From Cytophagaceae bacterium (GTDB lineage: Bacteria; Bacteroidota; Bacteroidia; Cytophagales; UBA9547): 64,000 bases of DNA. The stretch spans positions 23,218 to 87,217 of the forward strand of contig JAIYAU010000061.1 of the NCBI GenBank assembly GCA_027488865.1, in the 5' to 3' direction. Of this stretch, positions 53,435 to 62,703 are shown piece after piece. Every line of letters begins with the position of its first letter. Within the stretch, counting starts at the first letter, position 1. A program made the position numbers and the translations under genes. The notes under the pieces were generated by a model. It was given only the letters and a program-made list of their open reading frames with translations, had not been told where the DNA came from and searched no databases.

Positions 53435-54784
53435 TTATATAAAAATTTGGTATTGAGCTATTAAACAACTACTTCTTATGTCAGATTTGATGAGGCCATT
53501 TTCTTGCCTAAAGGTTGGCCTATTTTGCCAAGTAAGGGAAATCTTACTTTGATGCCCCTTGATGAGCCAGTTCATTCCCAATTCATAAACTGCTGCAGCT
53601 TTGCCAATCCTATCATAATGAGTAGCCAAAACAGATCCAAATGCCATTAATTGCGTTTGACTGAGCCACTGCTTAGGCATGAGATATCCCAATTGACTAT
53701 AAAACACATTGCCACTTCCCATCATTGGATAAGCATTCCCTTGGCTGTTTGAAGCAAAATTTCCTTTATTAATACTACCATCAGCGGGATTCATAATGCC
53801 GTTATACCGCAGGTAATTTTTACCAAAATCATATCTAAAAAACCCTGCATAGGCAGAAAGCGCAGTCTCTTTGTCTTTATTAAGTGGAATATCTAGAAAC
53901 GATTCTACCGCCAACAATAACATTTGTTGGTAGGTAGTGTCTTGTCCGCTTGTATGCCACATGGCCTTGGGCTGATAGATTGCACCTGCTGCAATATTAA
54001 AAATTCTTTTTTTGCCCAAATAAGTGCCAGTCATATAAGGTGTGGTGTGGGCCTCATGTTCCAAAAACTGATACATAATGTAGGTCTGGTATTGTTTGGA
54101 ATGCTTCTTACCAGCAAAACTTGCATTAACACCAGCTGTAGGAGTTATGCCCGAAGTTCGATATACAAAAGGATCAGAATATGAGAAGCGATAATCAAAC
54201 TTGCCCACTTGTCCTCGCGCATAAATACTTAGCTTTCTAGAAAATTCATCGGTTTGATCTACCGTGGCTTGCGCAAAAACGGGCACATCGAGCGTCATAA
54301 TGGTACCAATACTAGGTTGGCTAAATCTTGACAAACCATTGGCTATGGTCAGCCCCCCTCCTATTTTTAACTCATTTCCTGTACTAAGCCTATATTCACA
54401 CAAAGCATCATGAAAAAATGCACCTAATTTTCTATTTCCTGCGTTCTGGCTGAGAAAATTAAAATTATTCATTCCAAATTGAAAGTAAATAAATGAACGT
54501 GAGGTTATTTGTCCAAACATTTGTATTCTCGTTCTTCTTAAACCAATGTCCAAAGTTTGATCAGACTTTTCTCCATTAACCGTAGTTCCCGGATTACTTT
54601 CATTAAATCTTAACCAAGTTTGGTTTAAAAAAGTAGTTTGAAAATACAAACTACCGTCCTCGTTTAGATTAAATTTTATTGGTTTTGCCGACCCCATTGT
54701 TGGCTTAATAATTACTTGGATACTATCCTTTTGTGCCCAAAGTGGTCCTATTATTAAAACCAATAACTTCAATATATTTTTCAT
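53435..54784 (-). CDS. Outer-membrane porin (OprO/OprP-like beta-barrel)
   Basis: Signal peptide, aromatic/Gly beta-barrel pattern, terminal IAQYQIFI strand. Confidence 0.75.
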   Translation of the reverse strand: MKNILKLLVLIIGPLWAQKDSIQVIIKPTMGSAKPIKFNLNEDGSLYFQTTFLNQTWLRFNESNPGTTVNGEKSDQTLDIGLRRTRIQMFGQITSRSFIYFQFGMNNFNFLSQNAGNRKLGAFFHDALCEYRLSTGNELKIGGGLTIANGLSRFSQPSIGTIMTLDVPVFAQATVDQTDEFSRKLSIYARGQVGKFDYRFSYSDPFVYRTSGITPTAGVNASFAGKKHSKQYQTYIMYQFLEHEAHTTPYMTGTYLGKKRIFNIAAGAIYQPKAMWHTSGQDTTYQQMLLLAVESFLDIPLNKDKETALSAYAGFFRYDFGKNYLRYNGIMNPADGSINKGNFASNSQGNAYPMMGSGNVFYSQLGYLMPKQWLSQTQLMAFGSVLATHYDRIGKAAAVYELGMNWLIKGHQSKISLTWQNRPTFRQENGLIKSDIRSSCLIAQYQIFI

Positions 54785-54805
54785 TTTACAAAATTAGTTA
54801 TAATA

Positions 54806-57025
54806 TTAAGCCTCCGAAGTTACGTATAAAGATGCATCCATAATAATCAATATGGCTTGAATGCGTTCCAATGCTACTTTTATTTCATAGTTGGTTAATA
54901 AATCGGCATTTGGCCTTACAAGCAACACCCCATCTTCTGCTTCAAGTAAGTAATCTTTGTTGTCTTCGAAGAAACGAATAAGTTCTGGTGTAAAGAATTT
55001 TCTTACTTCAAGCTCGTTTTGACCTTTTAATAAGAAATATTCTGAAAAATCTTGAAATCCAGCAAAATCTATGTCTTTACCTTCTGCAAGCAAGTTAGCT
55101 TCCTCTTCTATTTCCAATACGAAATTTGGTATCGGTAAATAAGTATTGATGAGGAAAATTGTCTTTTGTGTTTCAGAAGCTATTAATCCCTTAGTTTCCA
55201 ATCCTGTAAAATCAACTATGCTAATGGTCTTAGCTCCATTTTGTCCAATTATAACAGATTCTACAATATTCATTTTTTTGTATAGATAGAACTTTGAAAA
55301 CTTATCTCGTATTTCGTTTTTTCCATATTCTACGAACTTAAAGTTAAGTTCTTTGGCCAGTTTCGCTCTTTCGCTAAGTAATGGCAAATCACTTTGAGCA
55401 TTCTTTTTGGAGTTCAATCGAAGCGCAGACAATCTGTGTTTTCCAATTTTGCCAAGGTGTATTTTGTTGTACTCAATTAGAGATCCTCCTTGAATATGCA
55501 TTTCTTCTTCTAAATGTCTTAACTGTTCTATCGCTCCATGGCCGATGTAGGTTACCTTTTCTAAATCTAGTTTTATGTGCGATTTGGGTGGTAGTGAATA
55601 AATTAATTTTTGAAAAGAAATAAAATTTGAAAAAGTGAGTGAACCCAGCACTTGAATAGAATAGTCCTTATCTGCATACTTAGTGACCACAGTTTTGGCC
55701 TTGAAAATATTAGCAAATGAACCTGCCATGAAAATGTTGATTGCAAATTTTAATACAATGCCCGAGATGACCCCAATAAGCAAATCCTCCACGAGTGTAA
55801 ATACAATGGTTACAATAAATACGGCTAACTGCTCAAGGCCAATTTTAGAAGTGTTAATAAAATGCCTTGGTGCAGCCAAGCGATATGCAACTCCCAAAAG
55901 TAAAGCCGCCAAAGCTGTTTTCGGAATCATTTCTAGAAATGGAGCAATCAAAAGTACCGCTAACAACAGCCAAACTCCATGGAAAAAATTAGACCACCTT
56001 GTTTTGGCTCCATTACTTACGTTAGCACTACTTCTGGCTACTTCTGATATCATAGGCAACCCTCCTAAAAACCCTGAAAATAAATTACCTATTCCTACTG
56101 CAATAATATCTTTGTTTGAGTTGGATTTACGGTGATATGGATCAAGACCATCAATAGCTTTAACCGTGAGCAAACTTTCAATGGAACCAATCAATGAAAA
56201 CAATAAAACATATTGCACAAAAACAAATGTGTTTTTGAATCCTTCAAAACTAATGTTTTCTCCCCTTAAGCCCTGGCCAACTTGGTCTATAAAATTACCA
56301 ATTTTGATCATGGCAAATCCTCTACTTCCTTGTAAACCAAACACCAACGCCAACGGAATGGCCAGAGCAAGTACTACTACAGGCACTGGCACAAGTTTAA
56401 CATATTTGTTTTTGATGAATGGCATTCCAAACACAATTATTAGTGATAAGACACCTATCAAAGTGATTTGCCAATCTAAATGCGCGATACTTTGAGGAAT
56501 ATGTGACAACAAACCTAATGGACTCAGAGCTTTGCCTTGCTCATCTACCAACATTTTGCCAGGAATTCCTAATAAATTGTGAATTTGTTTGGAGAAAATA
56601 AGAATACCAATTGCAGCCAACATGCCATGAATGGCGGATGCGGGAAAAAAATCACTCATTTTACCAAGTTTAAAAATACCAAGTAATATCTGCAAAACCG
56701 AAGCCACCAAGATAGCGCCACAGGTCATTTTCCAGCCGAGAATAGGGTCATCGCTGAAAGCGACCACTGCAGCGCCGACAATAGGTGCTAAACCAGCAGC
56801 GGGCCCTTTGATGGTAAGCCTTGACCCTGAGAACAAACTCACCACCATACCACCAATTATGGCTGCTACCAAGCCAAATACTGGAGGAAATTTACTTTGG
56901 TCGGCGATACCAAGGCTTAAAGGCATGGCCAATAAAAATATCATAAACCCTGCAATTAAGTCACTCTTCCAGTTCTCTTTCAAACCTTCAATACCGTCTT
57001 TTGGCAATGTTTTTTCAGATTTCAT
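54806..57025 (-). CDS. SulP-family anion transporter with STAS domain and extra C-terminal region
   Basis: GFMIFLLAMPLSLGIADQSKFPPVFGLVAAIIGG, SGSRLTIKGPAAGLAPI, STAS-like LDLEKVTYIGHGAIEQL; about 190 aa beyond STAS. Confidence 0.92.
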   Translation of the reverse strand: MKSEKTLPKDGIEGLKENWKSDLIAGFMIFLLAMPLSLGIADQSKFPPVFGLVAAIIGGMVVSLFSGSRLTIKGPAAGLAPIVGAAVVAFSDDPILGWKMTCGAILVASVLQILLGIFKLGKMSDFFPASAIHGMLAAIGILIFSKQIHNLLGIPGKMLVDEQGKALSPLGLLSHIPQSIAHLDWQITLIGVLSLIIVFGMPFIKNKYVKLVPVPVVVLALAIPLALVFGLQGSRGFAMIKIGNFIDQVGQGLRGENISFEGFKNTFVFVQYVLLFSLIGSIESLLTVKAIDGLDPYHRKSNSNKDIIAVGIGNLFSGFLGGLPMISEVARSSANVSNGAKTRWSNFFHGVWLLLAVLLIAPFLEMIPKTALAALLLGVAYRLAAPRHFINTSKIGLEQLAVFIVTIVFTLVEDLLIGVISGIVLKFAINIFMAGSFANIFKAKTVVTKYADKDYSIQVLGSLTFSNFISFQKLIYSLPPKSHIKLDLEKVTYIGHGAIEQLRHLEEEMHIQGGSLIEYNKIHLGKIGKHRLSALRLNSKKNAQSDLPLLSERAKLAKELNFKFVEYGKNEIRDKFSKFYLYKKMNIVESVIIGQNGAKTISIVDFTGLETKGLIASETQKTIFLINTYLPIPNFVLEIEEEANLLAEGKDIDFAGFQDFSEYFLLKGQNELEVRKFFTPELIRFFEDNKDYLLEAEDGVLLVRPNADLLTNYEIKVALERIQAILIIMDASLYVTSEA

Positions 57026-57309
57026 GATTAATATTATGTTTTATCTACCGTTTTTTTGATGATTATATTGTAATATTCCATGGAAAATCTGGAGGAATTC
57101 TGTTTTTTACAAAAATTTACAATAAATTATTTCCGAAAATAAAAACTGGCAGAATCTCAAGGGTGAATATTTGAATTGGCCTTTTAGGTTTGACTAGAGT
57201 TAATAACCACTCCTAGCCCATCCTTAAACTGGCGGATAAGCAAGGCTATGAGAATAAATTTCAAGATTTAATTTTACTTTCGTACCAAAAAAAGGGCAGA
57301 AACACAATG

Positions 57310-57669
57310 TCAAAGGCGGCTAATTTTACTTTCCAAATAATTAATGACTTGTTCTGGGGGTGGGTATCCGCGATACAAATATCCAAAAAACTTTTGATGC
57401 TTCAAATCGGTAATAATCAAAAGGGCAAACGCGTCCGTATATAGCTGGTTCACAAAAACCTCCTCTAAATTTTCTCCCTCCAGAAATTCCAACAAGGCAA
57501 TTGACGAGCTTTGAACAGGCCGCCCACCAGTGATTTTTATTTCATTACGAAGAGTCCAAAGGGATATAAAATCTTCCCTTTCCATTACAAACTTGCCAAA
57601 TTTCTCCAAACATATAAGATTAATTATATTTGGAATTAACTTGTACAACCCTTCGTCTAGTTCTTTCAA
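57310..57669 (-). CDS. Hypothetical protein
   Basis: 119-aa ORF, no recognised family. Confidence 0.5.
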   Translation of the reverse strand: MKELDEGLYKLIPNIINLICLEKFGKFVMEREDFISLWTLRNEIKITGGRPVQSSSIALLEFLEGENLEEVFVNQLYTDAFALLIITDLKHQKFFGYLYRGYPPPEQVINYLESKISRL

Positions 57670-57787
57670 ATGACAAATTTTTATTGCACCTTTCTATAAG
57701 ACGGTTGGTAACTAGGATATTAACTTTTATCCTTCAACATAGTTGGCATACAGAATATGGATAAAACCTCTTCTCATTACCACTTTC

Positions 57788-58753
57788 TTAATAATAAACG
57801 CCCCCCTGTAAATATTTTTTTACATAATCTTCTACGCCTTCTTCCAAAGAATGAAATGGCTTGTCGTAACCAATGGAAATCAATTTTTCCATTTTGGCTT
57901 CTGTAAAATATTGATATTTATCGCGGATGTCAATGGGTGTGTCAATAAAACTGATATTTTCTTCTACCTCCATCGCCTTAAAGGTGTTTTTGGCCAAGTC
58001 CAAAAATGTTCTTGCCTTACCACTTCCTAAGTTATAAATACCGCTGTTTCTGCGATGGTGCATTAAAAAATAACAAACCTCTATTAAATCTTTTACATAA
58101 ATAAAATCACGCATTTGCCCACCATCGGTATAATCTGGATGGTGAGATCTAAAAAGCCTCATGCCTTTGGTAGCGGTAATCTGGTTAAAGGCGTGAAAAA
58201 TAACGGAGGCCATTCTTCCTTTGTGGTATTCGTTGGGGCCGTACACGTTAAAAAACTTTAGACCAGCCCAAAAAAATGGTTTTTGGGTTTGTTGCAAAGC
58301 CCAAATATCAAAATCATTTTTAGAATCTCCGTAAGGGTTCAGCGGCTTCAGCTGTGGAATTTTAGCCTCATCGTCCTCGTAACCTTGCTCACCAAGGCCA
58401 TAGGTAGCGGCTGAAGACGCATAAACCAAAGGAATTTGAAAATCTATACATTTTTGCCAAATCTGTTGCGAATATTGCACGTTGAGTTTGTCAAAAATCT
58501 CTTTATTAAACTCCGTGGTATCTGTGCGAGCACCAATGTGAAATATAAATTCTACAAATTGGTGATTTTTTTCTAACCATTCAAAAAACACATCACGCTC
58601 CACTCGCGCTTGTATTTTTTTACCCTCCAGATTTTTGTTTTTCTCTGGATTGTCAAATTTATCTACTGCTATTATATAGTTGAAGTTGCTTTCGTTTAAT
58701 CTTCCAATCAAACAACTTCCTATAAAACCCGCTGCACCTGTTACTACTATCAT
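57788..58753 (-). CDS. rfaD: ADP-L-glycero-D-manno-heptose 6-epimerase
   Basis: MIVVTGAAGFIGSCLIGRLNE, IGARTDTTEFN, YASSAATYG, NVYGPNEYHKGRMASVIFH. Confidence 0.94.
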   Translation of the reverse strand: MIVVTGAAGFIGSCLIGRLNESNFNYIIAVDKFDNPEKNKNLEGKKIQARVERDVFFEWLEKNHQFVEFIFHIGARTDTTEFNKEIFDKLNVQYSQQIWQKCIDFQIPLVYASSAATYGLGEQGYEDDEAKIPQLKPLNPYGDSKNDFDIWALQQTQKPFFWAGLKFFNVYGPNEYHKGRMASVIFHAFNQITATKGMRLFRSHHPDYTDGGQMRDFIYVKDLIEVCYFLMHHRRNSGIYNLGSGKARTFLDLAKNTFKAMEVEENISFIDTPIDIRDKYQYFTEAKMEKLISIGYDKPFHSLEEGVEDYVKKYLQGGVYY

Positions 58754-58769
58754 TTATTATTCAATCTAA

Positions 58770-59867
58770 CTACGACTCCAATTTCTTTTTTCTATATGCC
58801 CAAGCTATCAGCCCTATTCCTGCTATTACTAAAGGTATGCTTAAAATTTGACCCATGTTAAAGGACAAATTACTTTCAAAGGCTACTTGGTTTTCCTTTA
58901 AATATTCGTATAAAAATCTTAATCCGAAGCAGGTGACCATAAAAATTCCCAACAAACTTCCTTCTGGTGTTTTAACTTGTTGTTTCATATACAAAAAATA
59001 CAGCCCACCAAAAAGCAACAAACAAGAAAACGCCTCATATAGCTGTGATGGATGCCTTGGTATGCCAAAAACGGGCATTTTTAAAATAGTTTTACCATCC
59101 TTGCTTTGGTCGATAGACAAAATACTTTGTGATGAGGTCAATATATGGTCATGACCTTCCTCTTCAGGGCCATCAAACAGCGCTTTTAAGCCAAATCTTG
59201 TTAGTTGATTTATCACTAGCGGATCAGTACTACTCTTAAGATAAATTAATAAGTCCATTTTTTCAACAACTTGGTTATCGATGGTGGTATCTTTACCAGC
59301 ACTTTCAAAAGAAATTTTATCCAAGCCTTGAATATTATTTTGGGTAAAGAAATTTTCCATCCTGTCATAAGCGCTTCTGGTAAACACAAACCCCGATGGA
59401 GCATCAGTAGGTTTGCCAATTATTTCAGAGTTCATCAAATTACCCATTCTTATAAAACATCCTGAAAGTGCAACTACGATTACAAGTCGGTCAAGCAACC
59501 ATAACATGGATTGGTCTGGATATTTGCGGGCATAAAACCAAATGGCTAAGATAATGGCAATGGCAGCACCATGGCTTGCGAGACCACCTTCCCAAATTTT
59601 AAGAATTTCTATCGGATTGTTTAGATAAATATCTGGTTCATAAAAAAGGCAATGACCCAGCCTTGCACCAATAACAGTTGCCAAAACCATCCAGATGGTA
59701 AGTTTCTCTACTAAAATAGGGTCTTTGCCTTCTAGTTTATAAACTTTAAAAATAATTTGTTGGCCTATAATAAAGCCTAGCGCAAATAAAAGTCCGTACC
59801 AACGAAGGGCAAATTTACCAAAAGTAAAAATCTCCGGAGCGGCATTCCAAATTATAAAATCGAACAT
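58770..59867 (-). CDS. lgt: Prolipoprotein diacylglyceryl transferase
   Basis: LRWYGLLFALGFIIG, ATVIGARLGHCLFYEPD, EGGLASHGA, RHPSQLYEA. Confidence 0.95.
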   Translation of the reverse strand: MFDFIIWNAAPEIFTFGKFALRWYGLLFALGFIIGQQIIFKVYKLEGKDPILVEKLTIWMVLATVIGARLGHCLFYEPDIYLNNPIEILKIWEGGLASHGAAIAIILAIWFYARKYPDQSMLWLLDRLVIVVALSGCFIRMGNLMNSEIIGKPTDAPSGFVFTRSAYDRMENFFTQNNIQGLDKISFESAGKDTTIDNQVVEKMDLLIYLKSSTDPLVINQLTRFGLKALFDGPEEEGHDHILTSSQSILSIDQSKDGKTILKMPVFGIPRHPSQLYEAFSCLLLFGGLYFLYMKQQVKTPEGSLLGIFMVTCFGLRFLYEYLKENQVAFESNLSFNMGQILSIPLVIAGIGLIAWAYRKKKLES

Positions 59868-60289
59868 AAGCTTAAAAATGACCTAAACATTGCCAAATTT
59901 CACCTTATTAATTGTAAAATGAAATTTTTTGACGTCAATATTTTATTTTTATTCTCGGGTCAAATAAGCCTAATAATATTTGGGTTAAATTAATAGTGGA
60001 TTAAGCAAACAATTAATTTAATTAAAGTTTACGGAATAATTGAATTTTTTATTTTTGAGGTGTGTGACAAAAATCATCTGTTACACACTGCACAGCTAAA
60101 TGCAAGGTGGTTGAGCCTAAAAATGTACAAGGAGGTATAGTATTAAACCAAATTCCCTCTCCATTTAACCAAAAACTTACCAATTACCTCTGGTGCTGGT
60201 GAACCGTTTTTCAATTAAACCTAATTTGGCGGTCTATACGAATATAAGCAGGGTTGGTAAGTATCCACTGATCGGCAGGTTGGCTAGTG

Positions 60290-60415
60290 CAAATAAATTT
60301 GGGCGTATCCCTAAAGGGCCGGGCTCTTCGCTATTACTCCTCGTTTTTCCCAACACACAATAGCCTCACACGCTGTGGGGTAGCCGCTTCGATCCCTTAC
60401 GCATCCATCCCAACT
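60290..60415. repeat. Bacteroidota-style intergenic repeat (gggcgt...cgggct...gcttcgatcccttacgca)
   Basis: tttgggcgtatccctaaagggccgggctcttcgctattactcctcg...ggggtagccgcttcgatcccttacgcatcc; non-coding, more GC-rich than surroundings. Confidence 0.5.
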
Positions 60416-60495
60416 ACACATTATACAGTATTCAAGTCCTCCTTTTCTCATTTCATATATTTATGCTTATTTTTGTGTATCAACGATTTTTATCA

Positions 60496-61440
60496 ATGGC
60501 ACAAACGCACATCCGATTTGACTGGGCAATAAAAAAACTGCTCCGTCACAAATCTAACTTCGATATATTAGAAGGATTCCTCTCGGTGCTTTTGGAGGAA
60601 GATATTTTTATCCAAGAAATTTTAGAAAGCCAAAGCAACAAAGAAGATCAATTTGATAAAAGCAATGTTATTGACATTTTGGTAAAAAATACGCAGGGTG
60701 ACCTCTTTTTGATAGAAGTGCAAAACGAAAAGGAGCACGACTATTTCCACCGCATGAATTACGGACAAGCCAAGGCCATCAGCGAAAGACTCGGCGCAGG
60801 AGATACTTATGACAAGGTGGTCAAGGTATATTCAATCAATATTGTCTACTTTGAGTTAGGGCATGGTGACGATTATGTGTACTTAGGTGAAACTCATTTC
60901 AAGGGTATCCACACTCATAATGAGCTGGAGCTTTCTAAAACTCAAAAGGAATTATATCATGTTCAATATCCACATGAGATATTCACTACCTACTACTTGC
61001 TGAAGGTCAACAACTTCAACGATATCGCCAAAGACCCATTAGATGAGTGGATCTATTTCTTGAAGAACAGCGAAATCAAGGACGAGTTTAAAGCCAAGGG
61101 CTTATCACAGGCAAAAGAAAAGATGCGGGTGGATAGCCTAAGCAATGAAGAACGAGCACTTTACGAAACCTACGTAAAAGCAGAACGCATTCGCCAAAGT
61201 GAGATTGACTCTGCCATAGAAGACGCTGTAGCTGAATTACAGTTAAAAGTGGAAGAAGAAAGAAAACTAAAAGAAGAAGCAAAAGCTAGGGAAGAGGAAG
61301 AAAGGAAACTAAAAGAAGAAGCAAAAGCCACCTTAAAAAAGATGATTCAGAGACTACAAAACAAAGGGTTTAGCTTGGAGGAAATAGCCCTAGACTTGGA
61401 AAAGTCGGTGGCTGAAATTGAAGCGATTATTGGCGGATAA
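60496..61440 (+). CDS. Rpn-family / PD-(D/E)XK nuclease-transposase protein (copy 1)
   Basis: NVIDILVKNTQGDLFLIEVQNEKEHDYFHRMNYGQAKAIS; DPLDEWIYFLKNSEIKDEF; ATG at 60496 preferred over 60463. Confidence 0.88.
   Translation: MAQTHIRFDWAIKKLLRHKSNFDILEGFLSVLLEEDIFIQEILESQSNKEDQFDKSNVIDILVKNTQGDLFLIEVQNEKEHDYFHRMNYGQAKAISERLGAGDTYDKVVKVYSINIVYFELGHGDDYVYLGETHFKGIHTHNELELSKTQKELYHVQYPHEIFTTYYLLKVNNFNDIAKDPLDEWIYFLKNSEIKDEFKAKGLSQAKEKMRVDSLSNEERALYETYVKAERIRQSEIDSAIEDAVAELQLKVEEERKLKEEAKAREEEERKLKEEAKATLKKMIQRLQNKGFSLEEIALDLEKSVAEIEAIIGG
61252..61337 (+). repeat. 42-nt in-frame tandem duplication in Rpn copy 1
   Basis: EEERKLKEEAKARE repeated; aaactaaaagaagaagcaaaagc occurs twice, 42 nt apart. 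Confidence 0.85.
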
Positions 61441-61610
61441 TGAATATCTGAAGATACAACTTCCAGACAAATGTTTTTTACACTGATTAAGAGTAAAACT
61501 GTCTGCACTCCTCTCTTTTGAAGGCCAGCCTTTGTGCAATTTTTCTTACAATAATTGCATTCCATTTTTAGCATCTGATAATTTGATACACATAGGTACA
61601 AAACAACTCC

Positions 61611-61842
61611 CTCTGGTGCGGAAGTTCACTTCCGTACCCAAAACGTAGTAGGAACTTTGTTCCAGAAGCCGCATAGCGATACAATTACCTCTATCAAATA
61701 AACATCACATCCAAAAGCCCCTTATGCCTGCTGCTGGCGCCGACGTCCGTCGGTGCCTTATTTTGTTACCGATCTAAATGTATGTCTAGAACCGAAGGCA
61801 AGTTGGCATAATTCCTTGCACTACTATATAACCAATCCTCTG
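61611..61842. repeat. Long REP-rich direct repeat, copy A
   Basis: ctctggtgcggaagttcacttccgtaccc...ccgacgtccgtcgg...ataaccaatcctctg; recurs at 63760-64000. Confidence 0.95.
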
Positions 61843-61854
61843 GTTTTTCTCCCC

Positions 61855-61895
61855 GTGGCAGGTGTCCCCACCTGCCACTTTTCCCCACCTGACAC
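61855..61895. repeat. REP hairpin left of RAYT plus a second half-site
   Basis: gtggcaggtg-tccc-cacctgccac (10-bp perfect stem), then ccacctgacac. Confidence 0.9.
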
Positions 61896-61982
61896 TTTTA
61901 AATACCTAACGTTATTAGCTTCAAAGCAATTTAATTAATGTGCAAAATTGGTGGTGAAATATAATTATTAAGTTCGAATTAA

Positions 61983-61990
61983 TATTTTTG
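61983..61990 (+). promoter_or_regulatory. Candidate -7 element for RAYT (TATTTTTG)
   Basis: TAnnTTTG match 14 nt before the ATG; no canonical -33 identified. Confidence 0.4.
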
Positions 61991-62003
61991 CTCCTCAAAT
62001 TAC

Positions 62004-62561
62004 ATGAATATGCAAACTAGTGTCAATAGGAATTCTCATATGTTACTGGATAAAGTGTATTTTTGGACAATAACCATTGTCGGTTGGAAACATCTACTAA
62101 AACAAGATAAATACAAAGAAATAATACTTGAGAGTTTGTATAATTTAGTGAGTAGGAAATTGATCAAAGTTTATGGTTTTGTCGTTATGCCAAATCATTT
62201 ACATTTAATTTGGGAAATGTTATTGATGAATCAAAAAGAAATGCCCGACAGTAGCTTTACAAAATTCACAGCGCATTCATTTAAAAAAGATCTGTCAATA
62301 AATCATCCAAAGGTACTTGAGGTATTCAAATCAGATAAATACGATAGGCAATATCAGTTTTGGCAGCGGGATCCATTAGCAATAAAGATATTGGATAAAG
62401 ATATGTTTATACAAAAACTCAATTATATTCATTTAAACCCACTCAATGTAAGATGGAACTTGGTTGCAAGACCAGAGGAGTATAAATGGTCAAGTGCTAA
62501 TTATTATGAAACGGGGTTAGACGAGTTTAATATATTAACACATTTTATGGATAGATACTAA
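62004..62561 (+). mobile_element. REP-associated tyrosine transposase (RAYT, Y1/HUH)
   Basis: VMPNHLHLIWEM (HUH), KLNYIHLNPLNVRWNLVARPEEYKWSSANYY (catalytic Tyr region); flanked by inverted REPs. Confidence 0.93.
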
Positions 62562-62605
62562 ATTGACAAAACATGTATCAGGTCGGGATAGCCACGAGAG
62601 GAAAA

Positions 62606-62629
62606 GTGTCAGGTGAGGACACCTGCCAC
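62606..62629. repeat. REP hairpin right of RAYT (inverted relative to left)
   Basis: gtgtcaggtg-agga-cacctgccac; reverse complement gtggcaggtgtcctcacctgacac matches the left REP. Confidence 0.9.
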
Positions 62630-62670
62630 GGGGGGACTGCGGGAAAATTCAATTAATGAAATTATCTTAT

Positions 62671-62678
62671 TATCTTTG
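62671..62678 (+). promoter_or_regulatory. Candidate -7 element for Rpn copy 2 (TATCTTTG)
   Basis: TAnnTTTG match 26 nt before the ATG. Confidence 0.45.
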
Positions 62679-62703
62679 ATATCGAAAAAGCCTTCAAGTC
62701 ATC

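Noticed and set aside
55683-57059. Antisense ORFs over the SulP gene (150, 109 and 142 aa)
   Set aside because: Antisense frames of a conserved transporter with no independent motifs.
60287-60532. 81-aa ORF before Rpn copy 1
   Set aside because: Consists of dispersed-repeat sequence and overlaps the Rpn start in another frame.
61347-61601. 84-aa minus-strand ORF; similarly 63510-63707
   Set aside because: Antisense to the Rpn tails and adjoining REP repeats. Their similarity to each other merely reflects the shared tail.
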